From Halioglobus maricola (lineage in GTDB: Bacteria; Pseudomonadota; Gammaproteobacteria; Pseudomonadales; Halieaceae), in NCBI RefSeq assembly GCF_009388985.1, contig NZ_CP036422.1, positions 1,874,501 through 1,938,500 on the forward strand: 64,000 nucleotides of DNA. The letters are read 5' to 3'. The notes beneath the pieces are model-generated. The model had not been told where the DNA came from and searched no databases. It saw only the letters and a list, made by a program, of their open reading frames with translations. Positions 8,285 through 17,939 of this stretch are shown here, one piece after another (positions within the stretch are counted from its first letter, which is position 1; the number at the start of each line of letters is the position of its first letter). A program made the position numbers and the translations under genes.

Positions 8285-9271
8285 TTATGAATTGCCAAGC
8301 TGCAGGACGGCCTTGCCAGTGAGGTGGAAGCCACGGCCATTGCGGCCGGCGAAGTCCACGCCCACGTGTTGTGCGTCTACGCTTGATACGCTCCCTTGCA
8401 TTACCATCGTGTCGCCGGGTGTATTGGGGGCGAGCAATTTGAAGCTGAGCCGCTCGAGTCGTGCCCGGGGGCCCGCCCAGTCGCTCAGGTAGCGCCCGGC
8501 CAGGCCACATGTTGTGAGAATGTTCATGAAAATATCCGGCATGGCGGCGGCAACGGCCTGCGGCGCGTTGTGGTGCACGTCAATAAAATCCTGGCTTGCG
8601 ACTGCGCCACTCACAATCAACTTGTGGGTGATGGGAATGGCCAGTTCAGGCAGCGTCTGGCCGGGTTCAAGCGAACGAGTATCCAGATCCTTGAAGTCGG
8701 GCTGCCATTTTCCTGCCGGGGGTTGCGGCGGCTCGAATGCCTGTGTCTTTTCGGTCTGGGCAGTGGGCTGGTATTGGAAATAGGTGATCAAGGCTTCCGC
8801 AAACAGCTCCTCATCTTCGGTGAGGTATTCAACCCGTTCGGTCACGAAGTGGCCCGCGCCCAGGGCGGTTTTTTTCAGCGGGGTAATACTCACCACAGTG
8901 GTGTAATGATGGGCTTGCTCTCCCTCGGAGAGGTAGCGGTGAAACTGGATGTCGTAGCTCACCGCCACGTTGGCCGGAAAGCCAGCGGCTTTGAGATCGT
9001 CAAAGACCTGGTAGGGCGCGGCATCGGTGGAGCCCGGTGCGTAGGTCATGGTGACGTCACGCATGGTCCACATCTGCATCATGGCAGGCGGGGCGATCGC
9101 GCCTTCGATACCCTTGCTCTCTTGATACGCCTCGTCGAGATACAGTGGGTTGTGATCACCCATGGCGCGACACCACTGCCAGATCTGGACCCGGCTGACA
9201 GGGTTGAAGCTTTTGTACGGCCCCAGACGCTTGCCTGTGAGCTGCTCAAGATCGATGGTGTCTTTGGTCAT
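8285..9271 (-). CDS. Double-hotdog MaoC-type enoyl-CoA hydratase (fused)
   Basis: The product from the internal ATG at 9271 has 328 residues and contains two hotdog domains. The N-terminal one (about residues 1-170) has the pattern CRAMGDHNPLYLDEAY and APPAMMQMWTM; the C-terminal one (about 205-325) has VHHNAPQAV and PDIFMNILTTCGLAGRYLSDW. These are the counterparts of the separate proteins encoded at 9451-9972 and 9969-10391, so this is a fused version of the same heterodimer. The family hydrates 2-enoyl-CoA esters, including bulky steroid side-chain substrates in actinobacteria. A longer frame continues upstream to 9349, but similarity to the family begins near MTKDTIDLEQL, so I place the start there. 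Confidence 0.85.
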   Translation of the reverse strand: MTKDTIDLEQLTGKRLGPYKSFNPVSRVQIWQWCRAMGDHNPLYLDEAYQESKGIEGAIAPPAMMQMWTMRDVTMTYAPGSTDAAPYQVFDDLKAAGFPANVAVSYDIQFHRYLSEGEQAHHYTTVVSITPLKKTALGAGHFVTERVEYLTEDEELFAEALITYFQYQPTAQTEKTQAFEPPQPPAGKWQPDFKDLDTRSLEPGQTLPELAIPITHKLIVSGAVASQDFIDVHHNAPQAVAAAMPDIFMNILTTCGLAGRYLSDWAGPRARLERLSFKLLAPNTPGDTMVMQGSVSSVDAQHVGVDFAGRNGRGFHLTGKAVLQLGNS

Positions 9272-9450
9272 TTTGCCGTGCTCATTAACGCAGTGTTCAA
9301 GATAGGGCGAATGACTTCGAAGTGCTATCACCTCTGAAGCCAAATTCATTGATCTGAGGATTCAGACCGCGGTGGCTTTTTTGCCTGCAGGGGGCTTCGC
9401 TGGCCAGGCGCCAGGCCGTATAGTTTTCGCTGTGATAATTCGGAGTGACA

Positions 9451-9972
9451 ATGTTGCAAAGCGATACGCTAGAGCAGTACCTGGGTGGTGATTGTGGCCC
9501 CTACCGGGCCTGGGATGCGGTAAATGCCGCAATGATACGCCACTGGTGTGAAGCGATGGGCGATGACAACCCGATCTACACCGATGTCGAGGCGGCGCAG
9601 GCCGCGGGTTTCAGCGGCGTGGTGGCGCCGCCAGCCATGCTTCAGGCCTGGACCATGGCCGGCTATGCTGGCGAAGCAGCGCCGGGGTCCACCGATGCCA
9701 ATCCAATGGCAGTATTGCCGGTGCTGGAGGAGGCCGGTTATCCAGCCATTGTGGCCGTGAATTGCGAGCAGGAGTATGCGCGACCTATCGTGGAAGGCGA
9801 CGAGATTTATCACCGATCTACGATTGAATCCATATCGACAGAGAAGACCACCGCGCTTGGCGTGGGTTTCTTTGTGACCCAGCTCTGCAGCTATTATAAC
9901 CAGCGCGATGAGCTCGTTGGCACCATGCGCTTCCGGGTGTTCAAGTATCGCCCCCACGAGGCGACGCTATGA
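9451..9972 (+). CDS. MaoC-like N-terminal hotdog subunit (ChsH2-type, without DUF35)
   Basis: A 173-residue hotdog protein with CEAMGDDNPIYTDVEAA, APPAMLQAWTMAG and the C-terminal TMRFRVFKYRP, closely matching the N-terminal halves of the proteins encoded at 8285-9271 and 22178-23155. It overlaps the next gene by four bases, which encodes the second hotdog subunit; such half-sized proteins pair to make one active hydratase, as ChsH1-ChsH2 does in mycobacteria. The ATG at 9451 has CGGAG six bases upstream and is preferred over the GTG at 9445. It is divergently oriented from the fused MaoC gene and starts a long forward operon that appears to run to 15025. Confidence 0.85.
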   Translation: MLQSDTLEQYLGGDCGPYRAWDAVNAAMIRHWCEAMGDDNPIYTDVEAAQAAGFSGVVAPPAMLQAWTMAGYAGEAAPGSTDANPMAVLPVLEEAGYPAIVAVNCEQEYARPIVEGDEIYHRSTIESISTEKTTALGVGFFVTQLCSYYNQRDELVGTMRFRVFKYRPHEATL

Positions 9973-10391
9973 GTGTCAGCAAGGTTCACGACGTCGCAGC
10001 AGGGCAGCCCTTACCTGAACTATCGATTCCCATTACGCCAAAGTTGATAGTGGGTGGCGCCATCGCGTCTCGCGACTACCAGAATGTGCATCACGACAAG
10101 GATGCGGCACAGGCACTGGGCTCTCCTGACATTTTCATGAATATCCTCACAACCAATGGCCTGGTAGGGCGCTACATCACTGATTGGGCTGGCTCTGGCG
10201 CTTCCATGCAAAAACTTGCAATACGTCTGGGCGCACCAAATTTCCCCGGTGACACCATGGTATTGAGTGGTGCAGTTTCAGCGGTCGATGAAGATGAAGG
10301 TACCGCCACCATTAGCTTTCGCGGTAGCAACAGTCTGGGTGATCATGTCACCGGAACGGCTACGGTGAAAATAGTGGAACAGGCAGACTGA
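9969..10391 (+). CDS. MaoC-like C-terminal hotdog subunit (ChsH1-type)
   Basis: The 140-residue protein is a single hotdog domain with NVHHDKDAAQALGSPDIF and MNILTTNGLVGRYITDWAG. It is strongly similar to the ChsH1-type protein encoded at 21750-22181 and to the C-terminal half of the fused protein at 8285-9271. The HHD segment sits where catalytic residues of the (R)-specific hydratase family are found. It is translationally coupled to the preceding half-hydratase, so the two most likely form one enoyl-CoA hydratase. The acyl substrate is not known. Confidence 0.85.
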   Translation: MSVSKVHDVAAGQPLPELSIPITPKLIVGGAIASRDYQNVHHDKDAAQALGSPDIFMNILTTNGLVGRYITDWAGSGASMQKLAIRLGAPNFPGDTMVLSGAVSAVDEDEGTATISFRGSNSLGDHVTGTATVKIVEQAD

Positions 10392-10429
10392 TCAATATTT
10401 GAATACTAAAAACCACGGGAGTCACCCTG

Positions 10430-11292
10430 ATGCATCTCGCATTTAGCTCGATGAATACGCCCAATGACCCGCATCCTGCGGAGCTTGCCACAGCGCTTGA
10501 GGAGAGCGGATTCGAATCCTTATGGTATGGCGAGCACAGCCACATTCCTTGCTCGCGGGCCACTGCTTACCCCCCGGAGGGGAGATGCCTGACCCCTACA
10601 AGTTGATGATGGACCCTTATCTCTCACTGATGACGGCTGCGAACGCTACCACGACCTTAAAACTCGGTACTGGCATCGCGTTGCTGATGGAGCGGGACCT
10701 GTTTTCGCAGGCCAAGACTATCGCCACGCTGGACAGGCTCTCGGGCGGGCGCGTCATGATTGGTACCGGCGTGGGTTGGAACCAGGAGGAGTTTGAGAAT
10801 GCCAATCCGCATCCATTCAGGAAGCGGTACACGGTTTTGCGCGAAACCGTGGAAGCTACCCGTGCGCTCTGGACCGAAGAAGAAGCTGGATATAACGGCA
10901 CTTTTGTTAACTTTGATCCGGTGTGGAGCTTTCCAAAGCCACTCCAGCCCGGCGGCCCAAAAGTGTTTCTGGGAGCGATGGGGCCCGTGGGCGTAAAACA
11001 TGCCGCCAGCTGGGCCGATGGCTGGTATCCAGTGGATGTCGCCCTGGGTGACGTCGCAGCCAGTGTGGCGGCTTTTCGCGAGCAAGTAAAAGAAGCGGGG
11101 CGCGACCCCGATGACGTGGAAATCAACATCCAGATTATGGATACAAGTAACATGGATAAACTCAAGGAGTACCGTGACATCGGCATACAGCGAGCGACAA
11201 TCGGCGTCAATATGGAGCTCTGGGATAAACCGGAAGCGGCGCTGCCAATGATCGAAGAGTACGCCCGTATCATTCCCGCGTTGCAGGCCTGA
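10430..11292 (+). CDS. Luciferase-like (LLM) F420/FMN-dependent oxidoreductase, apparent single-base frameshift
   Basis: Two adjacent frames together encode one complete LLM enzyme of about 287 residues. The first frame starts at ATG 10430 (preceded by CGGGAG) and reads MHLAFSSMNTPNDPHPAEL up to SRATAYPP. At a run of six C residues (10570-10575) the natural continuation GGEMPDPYKLMMDPYLSLM moves to another frame, which runs to 11292. Adding one C to the run would restore a single open frame. The downstream part has the family features LKLGTGIALL and LDRLSGGRVMIGTGVGWN. Either the gene is inactivated, read through by slippage, or the sequence lacks a base in the homopolymer. Translation from the internal ATG at 10585 would lack the first barrel strand. 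Confidence 0.8.
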
Positions 11293-11304
11293 CAGGATAT
11301 CGCT

Positions 11305-11832
11305 ATGGCTGTATTAAGCGCGGAACTATTGCGGGCGACGGCGGACAAGTTGATCGCCGCTCATCAAGAGGCCTCCAGAACCAACGACTGGCTCTTTTTC
11401 GTTGATGAACTGTACGCCCAGGATTGTATTTATACCTGCGAGTACGCCGGCGTGATGGAAGTCATTGCCAATGGCATAGACGAGATCAAGGCCACGCACT
11501 ACGGCCGTGATATGCAAGTCGGCTGGGAGGGTTGGTCCTTTCCCTATGAGGGCGTCTATGTCGGTGGCGACAATAATCTGGTGACCCACTGGTGGAACAG
11601 AGGCCCGGGTGCGCGGCCTGATGGCAGTTACTACCAGACCCCGGGAGTGTCATTCATCACCCTGAATGCTGATGCCAGAATCTGCCGTCAGTTCGATATG
11701 TTCGATCTCGCCCACCAGATGCGCCTCTGTGACGATCTGGAGCAGGCGGGATTGCTCTCGCCGCAGTTAAAAGCGCAGTGGGTTATTCCCATGAAGGAGA
11801 AGTTGGCTGCGCAATTGACCCAAAATCACTGA
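11305..11832 (+). CDS. SnoaL-like/NTF2-fold protein
   Basis: A 175-residue cytoplasmic protein with the features of the SnoaL-like (NTF2-fold) group: an N-terminal helix pair (ADKLIAAHQEASRTNDWLFF), then VDELYAQDCIYTCEYAG and a beta-rich part with VTHWWNRGPG. Such proteins are small cyclases, isomerases or hydratases in polyketide and steroid pathways, or have no enzymatic role. It lies 12 bases after the LLM gene and 32 bases before the second LLM gene on the same strand, so it is co-transcribed with them. No active-site assignment is possible by eye. Confidence 0.75.
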   Translation: MAVLSAELLRATADKLIAAHQEASRTNDWLFFVDELYAQDCIYTCEYAGVMEVIANGIDEIKATHYGRDMQVGWEGWSFPYEGVYVGGDNNLVTHWWNRGPGARPDGSYYQTPGVSFITLNADARICRQFDMFDLAHQMRLCDDLEQAGLLSPQLKAQWVIPMKEKLAAQLTQNH

Positions 11833-11864
11833 TGTCCGTATAACCTAAAAAAGAGCCGATATTC

Positions 11865-12923
11865 ATGTCGCAACAAGAATTTCCCGAACTGGGCTGCTAC
11901 CTGCTGCCCGGCCATACAAAAACACCTCGCGATGCATTGACCGAAGCACGGCATGCCGAGGATCTTGGCCTCGGCAAGGCGTGGTTGTCCGAGCGCTTTG
12001 ACGTTAAAGACGCCGGGGTAATCTGTTCAGGTGCGCTGGCGGTGACCGAGCGTATTCACGTGGCAACGGCCGCTACCAACCTGCATACACGCCATCCAAT
12101 GGTGCTGGCCACCATGTGCAGCTCATTGCACTACATGTCCGACGGGCGCTTCGAACTCGGGCTGGCACGGGGTGTTGCGATCCGCAATCAATTGATGGGG
12201 CTCGATACCGTCACCAACAAGCAGATGGTGGACGGGCTGGATATCCTGCGCACACTGTGGCGCGGTGAGAAGGTTATGTCTTATGAGGGCCCGATGGGTA
12301 ACTTGCCCTATCTTAATCCGGGAGATTGGCTGGATGCCGATATCCCCATCTATTTTGTTGGCTTCGGCCCCAAGAGCCTGAGTCTGGCAGGAAAGCATTT
12401 TGATGGCGCACACCTGCATACCTTCATTACGCCTAAAGGCCTGGAAAATGCCCGCAAGGCGGTCGATGGCGGCGCAGGCGAGGTGGGACGATCCACTGAA
12501 GATTTGAAGATTTGCAGCGTTATGGCAACGGTCTTGAACCCCAGTCGTGAAGACCATCTGAGAAAAATCGTGGGCAGGATGGCGACTTACATGCAGGCGG
12601 CGGGCTATGCCGAAATGTTGGTGAGCCTGAATGAGTGGGATCCCCAGGTGCTCACTGATTTTCGTGCCGATGCTGAAGTGAGTTCAATGCTCGGTGGCAT
12701 CGACAGTGTTGCGACGCTGGAGCAGCTTGAACATTTCGAGACCTTGATTCCGACAGAGTGGCTGTCTGCCGCGGCAGTTGGTTCAGCGGAAGATTGCGCA
12801 CAGCGGATATATGAAGAGCTTCAGAATGGCGCGGACGAAGTCTGCATACACGGCTCGACGCCGGCGGAGTTTGCGCCGGTGGTGGATGCCTATCGTTCAA
12901 TCAAACACGGGAAGGGCGGATAG
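11865..12923 (+). CDS. LLM class flavin/F420-dependent oxidoreductase
   Basis: A complete 352-residue luciferase-like TIM-barrel enzyme. The N-terminus has EARHAEDLGLGKAWLSERFD, the centre MSDGRFELGLARGVAIRNQ and FVGFGPKSLSLAGKHFDG, and the C-terminus WLSAAAVGSAEDCAQRIYEEL, all typical of the F420-dependent branch. These enzymes oxidise or reduce alcohols, ketones or double bonds using F420 or FMN. Gammaproteobacterial members often lack a demonstrated F420 partner, so cofactor is uncertain. It lies in the forward operon between the SnoaL-like gene and the kinase-like gene (two-base gap to the next). Confidence 0.85.
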   Translation: MSQQEFPELGCYLLPGHTKTPRDALTEARHAEDLGLGKAWLSERFDVKDAGVICSGALAVTERIHVATAATNLHTRHPMVLATMCSSLHYMSDGRFELGLARGVAIRNQLMGLDTVTNKQMVDGLDILRTLWRGEKVMSYEGPMGNLPYLNPGDWLDADIPIYFVGFGPKSLSLAGKHFDGAHLHTFITPKGLENARKAVDGGAGEVGRSTEDLKICSVMATVLNPSREDHLRKIVGRMATYMQAAGYAEMLVSLNEWDPQVLTDFRADAEVSSMLGGIDSVATLEQLEHFETLIPTEWLSAAAVGSAEDCAQRIYEELQNGADEVCIHGSTPAEFAPVVDAYRSIKHGKGG

Positions 12924-12925
12924 AC

Positions 12926-13993
12926 ATGGTTGATATCGTCAACAAGCCCGAGAACATTACCGCCGAATGGTTCACTCAGGCCCTGAGAGAGTCTTCCAGC
13001 CTTGCCCAGGGCCGCGTAAAGAGCGTCGACTACAAGATTATTGGCACTGGAAAGATGGGTGACAATGCACGGTTTGAACTTGGCTACGAGGGCGATTCCG
13101 GCCGCGCGCCTGCCTCGGTTATCGTCAAGTTTCCCGCCGAAGACGAAACCGCGAGAATGATGGCCGGAGCACAGGGCGCTTACTACAACGAGGTGATGTT
13201 CTATAAACACCTGGCAAGCAGGGCCCGTATTCGCACTCCGAAGATTTTTGCCAACGAGATCAGCGACGATCGCATGGATTTCATTACGGTGATGGAAGAT
13301 ATGGCGCCTGCCGAACCCGGCAGCCAGCTGATTGGCGAATCTCTGCAACGCACCCGGATAGCACTAAAAGAGGCGGCGAAATTGGCCTCTGCATTTTACG
13401 GTGATGAAAGTCTCCTGGGCTTTGACCATGTGCTCAAGGGTTCTGAGGCGGAGGGCGCGAAAATCGCACAGGATTTCCTGCTGCAATTCTGGCCAACCTT
13501 TGTGGAGCGGTTTGGTGGCTCCCTGGATGAGGACGCGCTCGAATTCGGCGAAAGCTATATCCATAACCATGTAAAGTTTTCATGTCACTACTCTGGCCCG
13601 AAAACGCTGATACACGGTGATTTTCGCAGCGAGAACATTCTTTTTGACGATGACAGTGCCTGTACGGTCGATTGGCAGACGACTTCACATCAAAGCCCCT
13701 TGGCCGACCTCGCGTACTTTATGGGCGGCAGTGTTGATACCGCGCAGCGTCGCGAATGGGAGCGGGATGTTGTTGCCGAGTACAGTGAAGAGCTGGCCGG
13801 TCATGGCGTGCAGCTTTCCTTTGATAACTGCTGGGAGCAATACCGTCTGCAAAGCATGCACGGTTTGATGATCACTATTCTCGGAGCGTGTTTTGCTGAA
13901 GCAGGCGAGCGCAGCGACAAGATGTTCCTTACCATGGCGCAACGTCATTTCCAGCACTGCCTGGACCTCGACGCGACTGAATTTCTCACATAA
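12926..13993 (+). CDS. APH-like phosphotransferase (ecdysteroid-kinase-like branch)
   Basis: A 355-residue protein kinase-fold small-molecule phosphotransferase. The Brenner motif LIHGDFRSENILFD (catalytic Asp and metal-binding Asn, about residues 229-242) is followed by CTVDWQTTSHQSPLADLAYF, the metal-binding Asp and family C-lobe signature. The N-lobe has VIVKFP (ATP-binding Lys) and EVMFYKHLASR. The YKHL and DWQ patterns resemble the EcKL/DUF1679-type kinases, whose bacterial members sit in lipid and steroid catabolic operons. The start ATG is two bases after the LLM stop. It would phosphorylate a hydroxylated small molecule, identity unknown. Confidence 0.82.
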   Translation: MVDIVNKPENITAEWFTQALRESSSLAQGRVKSVDYKIIGTGKMGDNARFELGYEGDSGRAPASVIVKFPAEDETARMMAGAQGAYYNEVMFYKHLASRARIRTPKIFANEISDDRMDFITVMEDMAPAEPGSQLIGESLQRTRIALKEAAKLASAFYGDESLLGFDHVLKGSEAEGAKIAQDFLLQFWPTFVERFGGSLDEDALEFGESYIHNHVKFSCHYSGPKTLIHGDFRSENILFDDDSACTVDWQTTSHQSPLADLAYFMGGSVDTAQRREWERDVVAEYSEELAGHGVQLSFDNCWEQYRLQSMHGLMITILGACFAEAGERSDKMFLTMAQRHFQHCLDLDATEFLT

Positions 13994-14002
13994 CGGCGGC
14001 GT

Positions 14003-15025
14003 ATGACTTACAAAAAAATAGTACTTGAGGCCTTTGGAGGCCCTGAGAAATTGAGTGTTGCAACAGTGGCCGGGTTACCAGAACCCAGGGAGGGTGAGGT
14101 TCGGGTCAAGGTGTTGGCCGCAGGTACAGGCTTCACTGACACTATTATTCGTCAGGGGCAATATACCGGGGTGAAAGAGAAGCCGCCGTTTGTCCCCGGC
14201 TATGACTGGTTTGGTGTGGTTGACGAAGTGGGGGCAGGCGTCAATCGTCTTAAGTTGGGTGATTGCGTCGCTGATATGCCGGTGATTGGCGGCTATACCC
14301 AGTACCTTTGTGTACCCGAGGAACGGCTGGTGTTGGCACCGGCGGGGCTTGACCCTGCCAGTGCCGTTGCCATGATTCTCTCCTATACCACCGCTTACCA
14401 GATGTTGACTCGAATCCGTAGTTTGCGGGCGGGAAGTACTTGCCTGGTGCACGCGGCGGGCGGGGCCGTGGGCAGTGCCTTGCTCGAATTGGGTCGGGAG
14501 ATGGGTTTAACGATGTACGGGACTGCCTCTGCCGCCAAGCACGAGTTGGTTCGGCGCTATGGCGCGACACCGATTGACTACCGCTCGGAGGACTTTGTTG
14601 AACGTATCAAACGGGAAACCGCCGGGGAGGGCGTCGACGCCGTTTTTGACACCATTGGCGGCCGGAACTGGTCGCGCTCTTACCAGTGCGTGAAACGCGG
14701 CGGTATTCTGATTGCCTTTGGCGCCATGCAGATAACCACGGGAGAGGAAAGCGTGCCCTCGGTGTTGCTCGGTTTTTTCAAACTGATGGCGGGTTGGAAG
14801 CTGATTCCCGATGGTCGCAAGACCGCGTTCTACAATATACAGACAAGGCGTGAAAAGCTGCCGCAGGAGTTCAAGGACGATGTGGAGGCTCTGTTCAAAA
14901 TGCTGGAGGCTGGCAAATTGGAACCTGCCATCGCCGGTATAGAGCCCCTGGAGCAAGCTGCGGATGTTCACAGGCGAATCGACGCGGCTGAGATAGCCGG
15001 CAAGGTTGTACTGGATTGTAGCTGA
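14003..15025 (+). CDS. Medium-chain dehydrogenase, NADPH:quinone oxidoreductase-like
   Basis: A 340-residue zinc-independent MDR protein. It has the GroES-like N-domain with PFVPGYDWFGVVDEVGAGV and a Rossmann domain with VHAAGGAVGSALLELG (about residues 150-165), followed by YGATPIDYRSEDF and AVFDTIGG. The zinc-ligand cysteine clusters of alcohol dehydrogenases are absent, so it is a quinone oxidoreductase/enoyl reductase type enzyme using NADPH. It is the last gene of the forward operon and is followed by a strong hairpin at 15029-15055. A role in reducing an enone or enoyl-CoA intermediate is inferred from neighbours. Confidence 0.87.
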   Translation: MTYKKIVLEAFGGPEKLSVATVAGLPEPREGEVRVKVLAAGTGFTDTIIRQGQYTGVKEKPPFVPGYDWFGVVDEVGAGVNRLKLGDCVADMPVIGGYTQYLCVPEERLVLAPAGLDPASAVAMILSYTTAYQMLTRIRSLRAGSTCLVHAAGGAVGSALLELGREMGLTMYGTASAAKHELVRRYGATPIDYRSEDFVERIKRETAGEGVDAVFDTIGGRNWSRSYQCVKRGGILIAFGAMQITTGEESVPSVLLGFFKLMAGWKLIPDGRKTAFYNIQTRREKLPQEFKDDVEALFKMLEAGKLEPAIAGIEPLEQAADVHRRIDAAEIAGKVVLDCS

Positions 15026-15028
15026 GGG

Positions 15029-15055
15029 ACAAGCCCCGCCAGTGGCGGGGCTTGT
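15029..15055. terminator. Strong GC-rich hairpin between convergent genes
   Basis: Twelve perfectly paired bases (ACAAGCCCCGCC against GGCGGGGCTTGT) enclose a three-base AGT loop four bases after the MDR stop. The following bases are not a T-run, so intrinsic termination would be weak; it may stop transcripts with help from Rho or protect the 3' end. The convergent SDR gene ends at 15064, so the hairpin serves both strands. Confidence 0.55.
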
Positions 15056-15063
15056 GGCGTCGT

Positions 15064-15978
15064 TTAGACCGGGGGTACGGAGAAGCCTCCCCAAACGGAC
15101 ATATAGTCGTCGTTGTAGTGCTCGGCCAAGGTGGTATGCAGGTCATCTACTTCCCACTTGGCTGCGCCTTTCGGGTTGACGAAGGCGTCGCGCAGGGTCG
15201 GCCGTTGCGCCACCTGTACTTCATTACCCCATACCACCAACACTTCACCGGATATCTTGCCCGCCTCCGGGGAGGCCAGGTAGCCCACCAACGGAGCGAC
15301 GTTAGCCGGGTCGAACATGTGGAAGCTGCCATCCTCGGGCGGAGCAAACATCTCTGCGGTCATGCCGGAGTTGGTCATGTCGGTAAATGCGCGAGGCATG
15401 ATCACGTTGGCAGTAATACCGTACTTGCCCAGCAGTTGGGCGGCACCCATGGTCATGGCAACAATCCCCGCCTTGGCCGCCGCGTAGTTGGGTTGGCCTG
15501 CAGAGCCGTAAAGAGCGGCCTCGGAAGAAGTGCTTATCAGGCGGCCATAGACGTCGTCACCCGCTTTGGCTTTACCGCGCCAATAGGCAGTGACATTGCG
15601 CATGTTGATAAAGTGACCGCGCAGATGCACGCGCACGACCGAGTCGAATTCTTCATCTGACATGCCAAAGATGGTCTTGTCACGGCAGAAGCCCGCGTTA
15701 TTGACCATGATATTGATGTCGCCGAAGGTCTCCAGGGTGGTTTTCATCAGGTTTTCAGCGTCGCCTGAGTCAGCGCAGTCGCCATAGACCGCGATCGCTT
15801 CCGCACCGAAACCCTTGATTTCTTCCACTGCAGACTCAGCGGCTTCCTTTGCGTCTGGCAGGCCGATGTCATTGATAACAACACGCGCGCCTTGCTTTGC
15901 GAGCTGGATGGCTTCTTCGCGGCCAAGGCCTCGGCCCGCGCCAGTGACGACGGCAACCTTTCCGTTAAGGTCTCCCAT
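15064..15978 (-). CDS. SDR family 3-hydroxyacyl-CoA dehydrogenase-like enzyme (HSD17B4/Hsd4B-like)
   Basis: From the ATG at 15978, with AGGAG nine bases upstream, the product has 304 residues. It carries TGAGRGLGREEAIQLA, VNNAGFCRDKTIFG and the catalytic PNYAAAKAG motif, and has an extended C-terminus after the core. The GLGRE and RDKTIF patterns are typical of the dehydrogenase domain of peroxisomal multifunctional enzyme type 2 and of actinobacterial steroid side-chain SDRs. It likely oxidises a 3-hydroxyacyl-CoA made by one of the MaoC hydratases nearby. A longer frame extends to 16038 but would run into the thiolase gene. It is transcribed with the thiolase just upstream (11-base gap). 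Confidence 0.87.
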   Translation of the reverse strand: MGDLNGKVAVVTGAGRGLGREEAIQLAKQGARVVINDIGLPDAKEAAESAVEEIKGFGAEAIAVYGDCADSGDAENLMKTTLETFGDINIMVNNAGFCRDKTIFGMSDEEFDSVVRVHLRGHFINMRNVTAYWRGKAKAGDDVYGRLISTSSEAALYGSAGQPNYAAAKAGIVAMTMGAAQLLGKYGITANVIMPRAFTDMTNSGMTAEMFAPPEDGSFHMFDPANVAPLVGYLASPEAGKISGEVLVVWGNEVQVAQRPTLRDAFVNPKGAAKWEVDDLHTTLAEHYNDDYMSVWGGFSVPPV

Positions 15979-15989
15979 GGTGATACTCC

Positions 15990-17174
<1,185 letters not shown>

Positions 17175-17234
17175 TCATTAAAACAGGGGGGAGATTGCCA
17201 GGTCGAACAGTCTACTGCACAACCTCGATGGAAC

Positions 17235-17253
17235 AATGACAGATTGCGTCATT
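17235..17253. promoter_or_regulatory. Inverted repeat between divergent thiolase and MaoC genes
   Basis: The sequence AATGAC-N7-GTCATT forms a perfect six-base inverted repeat in the 242-base region between the divergently transcribed thiolase (start 17165) and the MaoC gene (start 17408). Such a position fits an operator. No clear sigma-70 promoter is recognisable here, and no regulator gene is adjacent, so which protein binds it is unknown. The rest of the intergenic region holds nothing else I can identify. Confidence 0.35.
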
Positions 17254-17407
17254 TGAGTGTGCGTATTCTGCCGCCTCCCAAGCCTTGGCGGCAATGCTCC
17301 TGCGCGGGAAAAACGCTGCCGGTATAGAGGTTTAGGCCCGTCGCCGGGCGTAGCGCGCGTATCATGTGGCGCTCTATGAGGATCACAGTCTTAAGGAGTA
17401 AAAGGCG

Positions 17408-17875
17408 ATGAAACAATACCAGTATGACGATGTAGAAGCGATGCAGGCACTGGTCTCAGAGACGTTCGGCGACTGGAGCCAGGCTGTCCTTATCAGTCAG
17501 GAAATGGTCAACCAGTTTGCGGAGCTGACTGGCGATGATTACTGGATTCACACCGATCCGGAAAAAGCCAAAACCGACAGCCCGTTTGGGTGCACGGTGG
17601 CGCACGGATTCCTCACTCTGGTGTTAATGCCCAAAATGCGCGGAGAACCGACGTATGAGGTAGTTGGCTTCAACAATATGCTCAACTACGGTTCGGATAA
17701 GCTGCGCTTTACCGGTGTCGTTCCCGTGGGATGTTCTGTCCGCAGTCGTTCGCGGATCAAGGAAGTGAGCGCCACGCCCAAGGGTACGAAGATGGTGATG
17801 GAGCAGCATATTCATGTCGAAGGCCAGGACGATCGCCCGGCAGTCATCTACGAGCTGATCTTCATTTACATGTAA
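17408..17875 (+). CDS. MaoC family (R)-specific enoyl-CoA hydratase-like protein
   Basis: A 155-residue single-hotdog hydratase. It has the hydratase-2 signature ELTGDDYWIHTDPEKA followed by SPFGCTVAHGFLTLVLMP, with the catalytic Asp and His expected in GDxxxxHxDxxxA and the conserved AHG after it, and VNYGSDKLRF-like NMLNYGSDKLRFTG. Unlike the two-subunit ChsH-type enzymes elsewhere in the window, it keeps the complete motif in one chain and should be a homodimeric hydratase resembling Rv0130/HtdZ. AAGGAG precedes the ATG. It is monocistronic or co-transcribed with the DUF819 gene downstream. Confidence 0.88.
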   Translation: MKQYQYDDVEAMQALVSETFGDWSQAVLISQEMVNQFAELTGDDYWIHTDPEKAKTDSPFGCTVAHGFLTLVLMPKMRGEPTYEVVGFNNMLNYGSDKLRFTGVVPVGCSVRSRSRIKEVSATPKGTKMVMEQHIHVEGQDDRPAVIYELIFIYM

Positions 17876-17939
17876 ACCTGCCCCCTGACATCGAAAACGG
17901 GTAGTATTTGGAGGCATAATCTTCGGCGAAACCCTTTTG

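Noticed and set aside
8396..9337. Forward open frame of 313 codons opposite the fused MaoC gene
   Set aside because: It mirrors the GC-rich third codon positions of the real gene; the minus strand encodes two complete hotdog domains.
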